DNA of 64,000 nucleotides from Larsenimonas suaedae (GTDB lineage: Bacteria; Pseudomonadota; Gammaproteobacteria; Pseudomonadales; Halomonadaceae). Each line of letters begins with the position of its first letter. Position 1 is the first letter of the stretch. The stretch spans positions 124,001-188,000 of the forward strand of contig NZ_JAMLJI010000004.1 in assembly GCF_023712105.1 (NCBI RefSeq), written 5' to 3'. Position numbers and translations under genes: made by a program. The notes under the pieces are model-generated. The model did no database searches. It was not told the origin of the DNA and was given only the letters and a program-made list of their open reading frames with translations. Below are positions 62,137 to 64,000 of this stretch, piece by piece.

Positions 62137-62898
62137 TTACAGAGGCAGATCGTATTCAACGATCAGGGGCGCATGCTCTGAGAACGTGGCGTTGGTGTCG
62201 ACCCAGGCGTTCTTGATGGTGCGCTGAAGGTTGGGGCCGACGACCTGATAGTCCAGCCGCCAGCCGTCCTGACGCTGGCGCGGCAGGTCGCTGTCGAGCT
62301 TGGGCCAGTAAGTGTAGTGGCCGCCGTCGCGCTTGATCTCACGGAAGGTGTCGATGAAGCCCAGCGGCCCGAACACCTGATCCATGAACGCGCGCTCTTC
62401 CGGGCGAAAGCCCGGGGTGCCCTGATAATCGGCCCAGTGGGCCAGATCGATGGTCTTGTGGGCGATGTTCCAGGTGCCGCAGAGGATGTATTCGCGGCGC
62501 TTGCGGCTCAGCTTGGTCAGATACTCGGTGTATTGCGTGATGAAGCGCTGCTTGGCGTGCGGCTCTTCGGGCATCAAAAACGAGACCACGCTGAACTTGT
62601 CGTAGTCGGCCTGCAGAAAGCGGCCTTCGTTGTCGCACTGCTCGAAGCCGAGCCCGTACATGATGGCCTTCGGAATCTGCTTGCAGTAGATCCCCACGCC
62701 CGACACGCCGTCTTCTTCGGCATCGAGAAAATAGCCTTCGTAGCCTGAGGGGTACAAAAGCGCTTCCTCGAACTCGAAGCTTTTTTCCTTGAGGTTCTGA
62801 ATACAGATGACGTCGGCGTCCTGCTCGGCGATCCAGTCGAGCAATCCCCGCTCGACGGCACCTCGGATACCATTGACGTTGATGCTGGCGATTTTCAT
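62137..62898 (-). CDS. crc: Crc-like protein (exonuclease III fold, catalytic residues altered)
   Basis: A 253-residue endonuclease/exonuclease/phosphatase-fold protein. Overall sequence and the yicC-rph-crc-pyrE order match Crc of Pseudomonas, which with Hfq blocks translation of catabolic mRNAs. Exonuclease III residues are not kept: the metal Glu of QET is Asn35 (IQNLKE), the Asp of GDxN is Thr (GTWNIAH) and SDH is SEH. Automatic annotation would likely say exodeoxyribonuclease III, but activity is unlikely. Catabolite control of the aromatic genes is a reasonable inference. ATG 62898 is chosen; the long frame to 63486 is antisense to pyrE. Confidence 0.85.
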   Translation of the reverse strand: MKIASINVNGIRGAVERGLLDWIAEQDADVICIQNLKEKSFEFEEALLYPSGYEGYFLDAEEDGVSGVGIYCKQIPKAIMYGLGFEQCDNEGRFLQADYDKFSVVSFLMPEEPHAKQRFITQYTEYLTKLSRKRREYILCGTWNIAHKTIDLAHWADYQGTPGFRPEERAFMDQVFGPLGFIDTFREIKRDGGHYTYWPKLDSDLPRQRQDGWRLDYQVVGPNLQRTIKNAWVDTNATFSEHAPLIVEYDLPL

Positions 62899-62982
62899 AC
62901 GTGGTCCCTTGTTTTTCGCGCGTGTATGATACCCGAGCTTTGACCGTTTTGGTAAACCGACTGGCTCATCAAAGGGAACGAC

Positions 62983-63642
62983 ATGCTTGACTATCAGCGA
63001 GAATTCATCGAATTCGCCATTTCCGAAAACGCACTCTCGTTCGGCGAGTTCACTTTGAAGTCCGGTCGGATCAGTCCTTATTTTTTCAATGCCGGCTGTT
63101 TTCATACCGGTCGAGCACTGGACATGCTCGGTCGATGCTACGCCAATGCCATTGAACGTGCCGGGCTCGATATCGATGTGATTTTCGGGCCGGCCTACAA
63201 GGGCATTCCGCTGGCATCGGTCACGAGCCTGTCGCTTGCCACCCACCATGACCGCAATTTGCCCTTTGCGTTCAATCGCAAGGAAGCCAAGGATCACGGT
63301 GAAGGCGGGCAGATCGTCGGCGCCGAGCTCGCCGGCCGCATCGCCATCATCGATGATGTGATTACGGCGGGCACCGCCATCCGTGAAGTCATGGCGCTGA
63401 TAAACGGTGCCGGAGCCACTGCCGCCGGCGTCATCGTGGCGCTGGATCGTCAGGAACGCGGTCAGGGTGAAACGAGCGCCATTCAAGAGGTCGAGGCGGA
63501 GTTCGGTATGCCGGTCGTGCCGATCGTGACGCTGGATCTCATACTAGAGTACCTTGAAACGTACGCCGGGGAGTCGCTTCAGGGTCACGCCGAAGCCATT
63601 CGTGACTACCGCGCCCGCTATGGTGTCGAGCGCTCGAGCTGA
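62983..63642 (+). CDS. pyrE: orotate phosphoribosyltransferase
   Basis: A 219-residue enzyme joining orotate and PRPP in UMP synthesis. Complete, with [44 protein letters not shown] (flexible catalytic loop) and the PRPP motif [22 protein letters not shown] precedes ATG 62983. Divergent from the crc-like gene over 84 bases. Confidence 0.97.
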   Translation: MLDYQREFIEFAISENALSFGEFTLKSGRISPYFFNAGCFHTGRALDMLGRCYANAIERAGLDIDVIFGPAYKGIPLASVTSLSLATHHDRNLPFAFNRKEAKDHGEGGQIVGAELAGRIAIIDDVITAGTAIREVMALINGAGATAAGVIVALDRQERGQGETSAIQEVEAEFGMPVVPIVTLDLILEYLETYAGESLQGHAEAIRDYRARYGVERSS

Positions 63643-63694
63643 TCAGGCGGCTACCGACGTTGTTTCTACCGACTTCATTCAAGGATGACACACC

Positions 63695-64000
63695 ATGAAA
63701 AAAATTCTCTCATGCGCCGCAGGCCTCGGGCTAGCGTTCGCCGCAACGAATTCCTTTGCCCTGAGCCTGAACGCCAACACCAGCTCCAACGGCACTCAGG
63801 TCAACGCCTCGCAAGGCCTGTTCCCGGGGCTTGACGCTGGCATCGGTTATTTTGAAACCGACGACAACGGCCACACCAACAAGGCCTACTCCGGCTCGTT
63901 GATGTTCTCGCCCTACACACCGCTGGTCGATCTGAGCGTCGGCGCCCGTTATCAGTACTGGGATGCCCATCGGGGCCACGGCGGCGGTGTCGGCCTTGGC
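63695..64000 (+). CDS. YfaZ-like outer membrane protein (5' part only)
   Basis: 102 codons to the window edge. Signal peptide (MKKILSCAAGLGLAFAATNSFA) then alternating beta-strand sequence (LSLNANTSS, QGLFPGLDAGIGYFETDD, LSVGARYQYWD) as in YfaZ-family barrels. AAGGA lies upstream of ATG 63695. Function of the family is unknown. Confidence 0.75.
   Translation, partial: MKKILSCAAGLGLAFAATNSFALSLNANTSSNGTQVNASQGLFPGLDAGIGYFETDDNGHTNKAYSGSLMFSPYTPLVDLSVGARYQYWDAHRGHGGGVGLG

Noticed and set aside
62899-63486. 196-codon N-terminal extension of the crc-like gene
   Set aside because: It is antisense to pyrE and the family begins at MKIASINVNG (62898).

Overview
The window looks like chromosome of a GC-rich, free-living gammaproteobacterium. 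The right end carries yicC, rph, a crc-like gene and pyrE in the order known from Pseudomonas and relatives, and the overall style (TRAP transporters, YfaZ-type outer membrane protein, tyramine/homoprotocatechuate catabolism) fits the Halomonadaceae. The organism is inferred from gene content only; no rRNA or tRNA gene was seen.

Layout. (1) 1-975: a partial MHYT-GGDEF membrane signalling protein, then a very AT-rich intergenic stretch. (2) 1515-11669: a defence block with a decayed HsdR-like fragment, then a type I restriction-modification operon hsdR-hsdM-hsdS with a fourth, translationally coupled SF1 helicase gene. (3) 11820-13589: a HipA/HipB-type toxin-antitoxin pair in toxin-first order, preceded by three evenly spaced palindromic operators. 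(4) 13686-20563: a broken glutathione S-transferase gene, a LuxR-type regulator, two short-chain dehydrogenases, a MoaF-like protein and two tandem APC permeases that share an upstream element. (5) 20662-27189: hpaR, an AraC regulator with an arabinose-type direct-repeat site, an MFS transporter, an amidase and an exported amidohydrolase.

(6) 27280-46690 is the core of the window: a homoprotocatechuate (3,4-dihydroxyphenylacetate) meta-cleavage pathway (hpaF, hpaE, two unrelated ring-cleavage dioxygenases, hpaG, hpaH, hpaI, gabD, with hpaA and hpaR). It sits beside a phenol-hydroxylase-type flavoprotein, a 1012-residue P450-reductase-flavodoxin fusion, a TRAP transporter and a porin. No HpaB/HpaC hydroxylase is present, so the flavoprotein and the P450 fusion are candidates for making homoprotocatechuate. 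(7) 46921-53748: an upper pathway for aromatic amines, with a FeaB-like phenylacetaldehyde dehydrogenase, a FeaR-like and an EutR-like regulator, and an operon of an ornithine-cyclodeaminase-like protein, RidA and an FAD amine oxidase resembling tyramine oxidase clusters. A shared palindrome, (G/A)TTAA-N4-TTAA(C/T), lies before hpaF, the P450 gene, the TRAP operon (two copies) and feaR. It suggests one regulator, probably HpaR, ties the upper and lower pathways together.

(8) 54007-58519: a second possible defence module: a DUF3883 nuclease-like protein, an unrecognised 850-residue membrane protein with an embedded nuclease-like motif, and, divergently, a 32-codon ORF coupled to a DUF3800 protein. 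(9) 58800-64000: housekeeping genes (MBL-fold hydrolase, nucleoside deaminase, yicC, rph, crc-like, pyrE, start of a YfaZ-like gene).

Working model: amines enter through APC permeases and aromatic acids through the porin and TRAP system. Amine oxidase plus aldehyde dehydrogenase give (hydroxy)phenylacetates, and the oxygenases give homoprotocatechuate. The hpa enzymes then yield pyruvate and succinic semialdehyde, and GabD makes succinate. A Crc-like protein encoded 17 kb away may impose catabolite repression.
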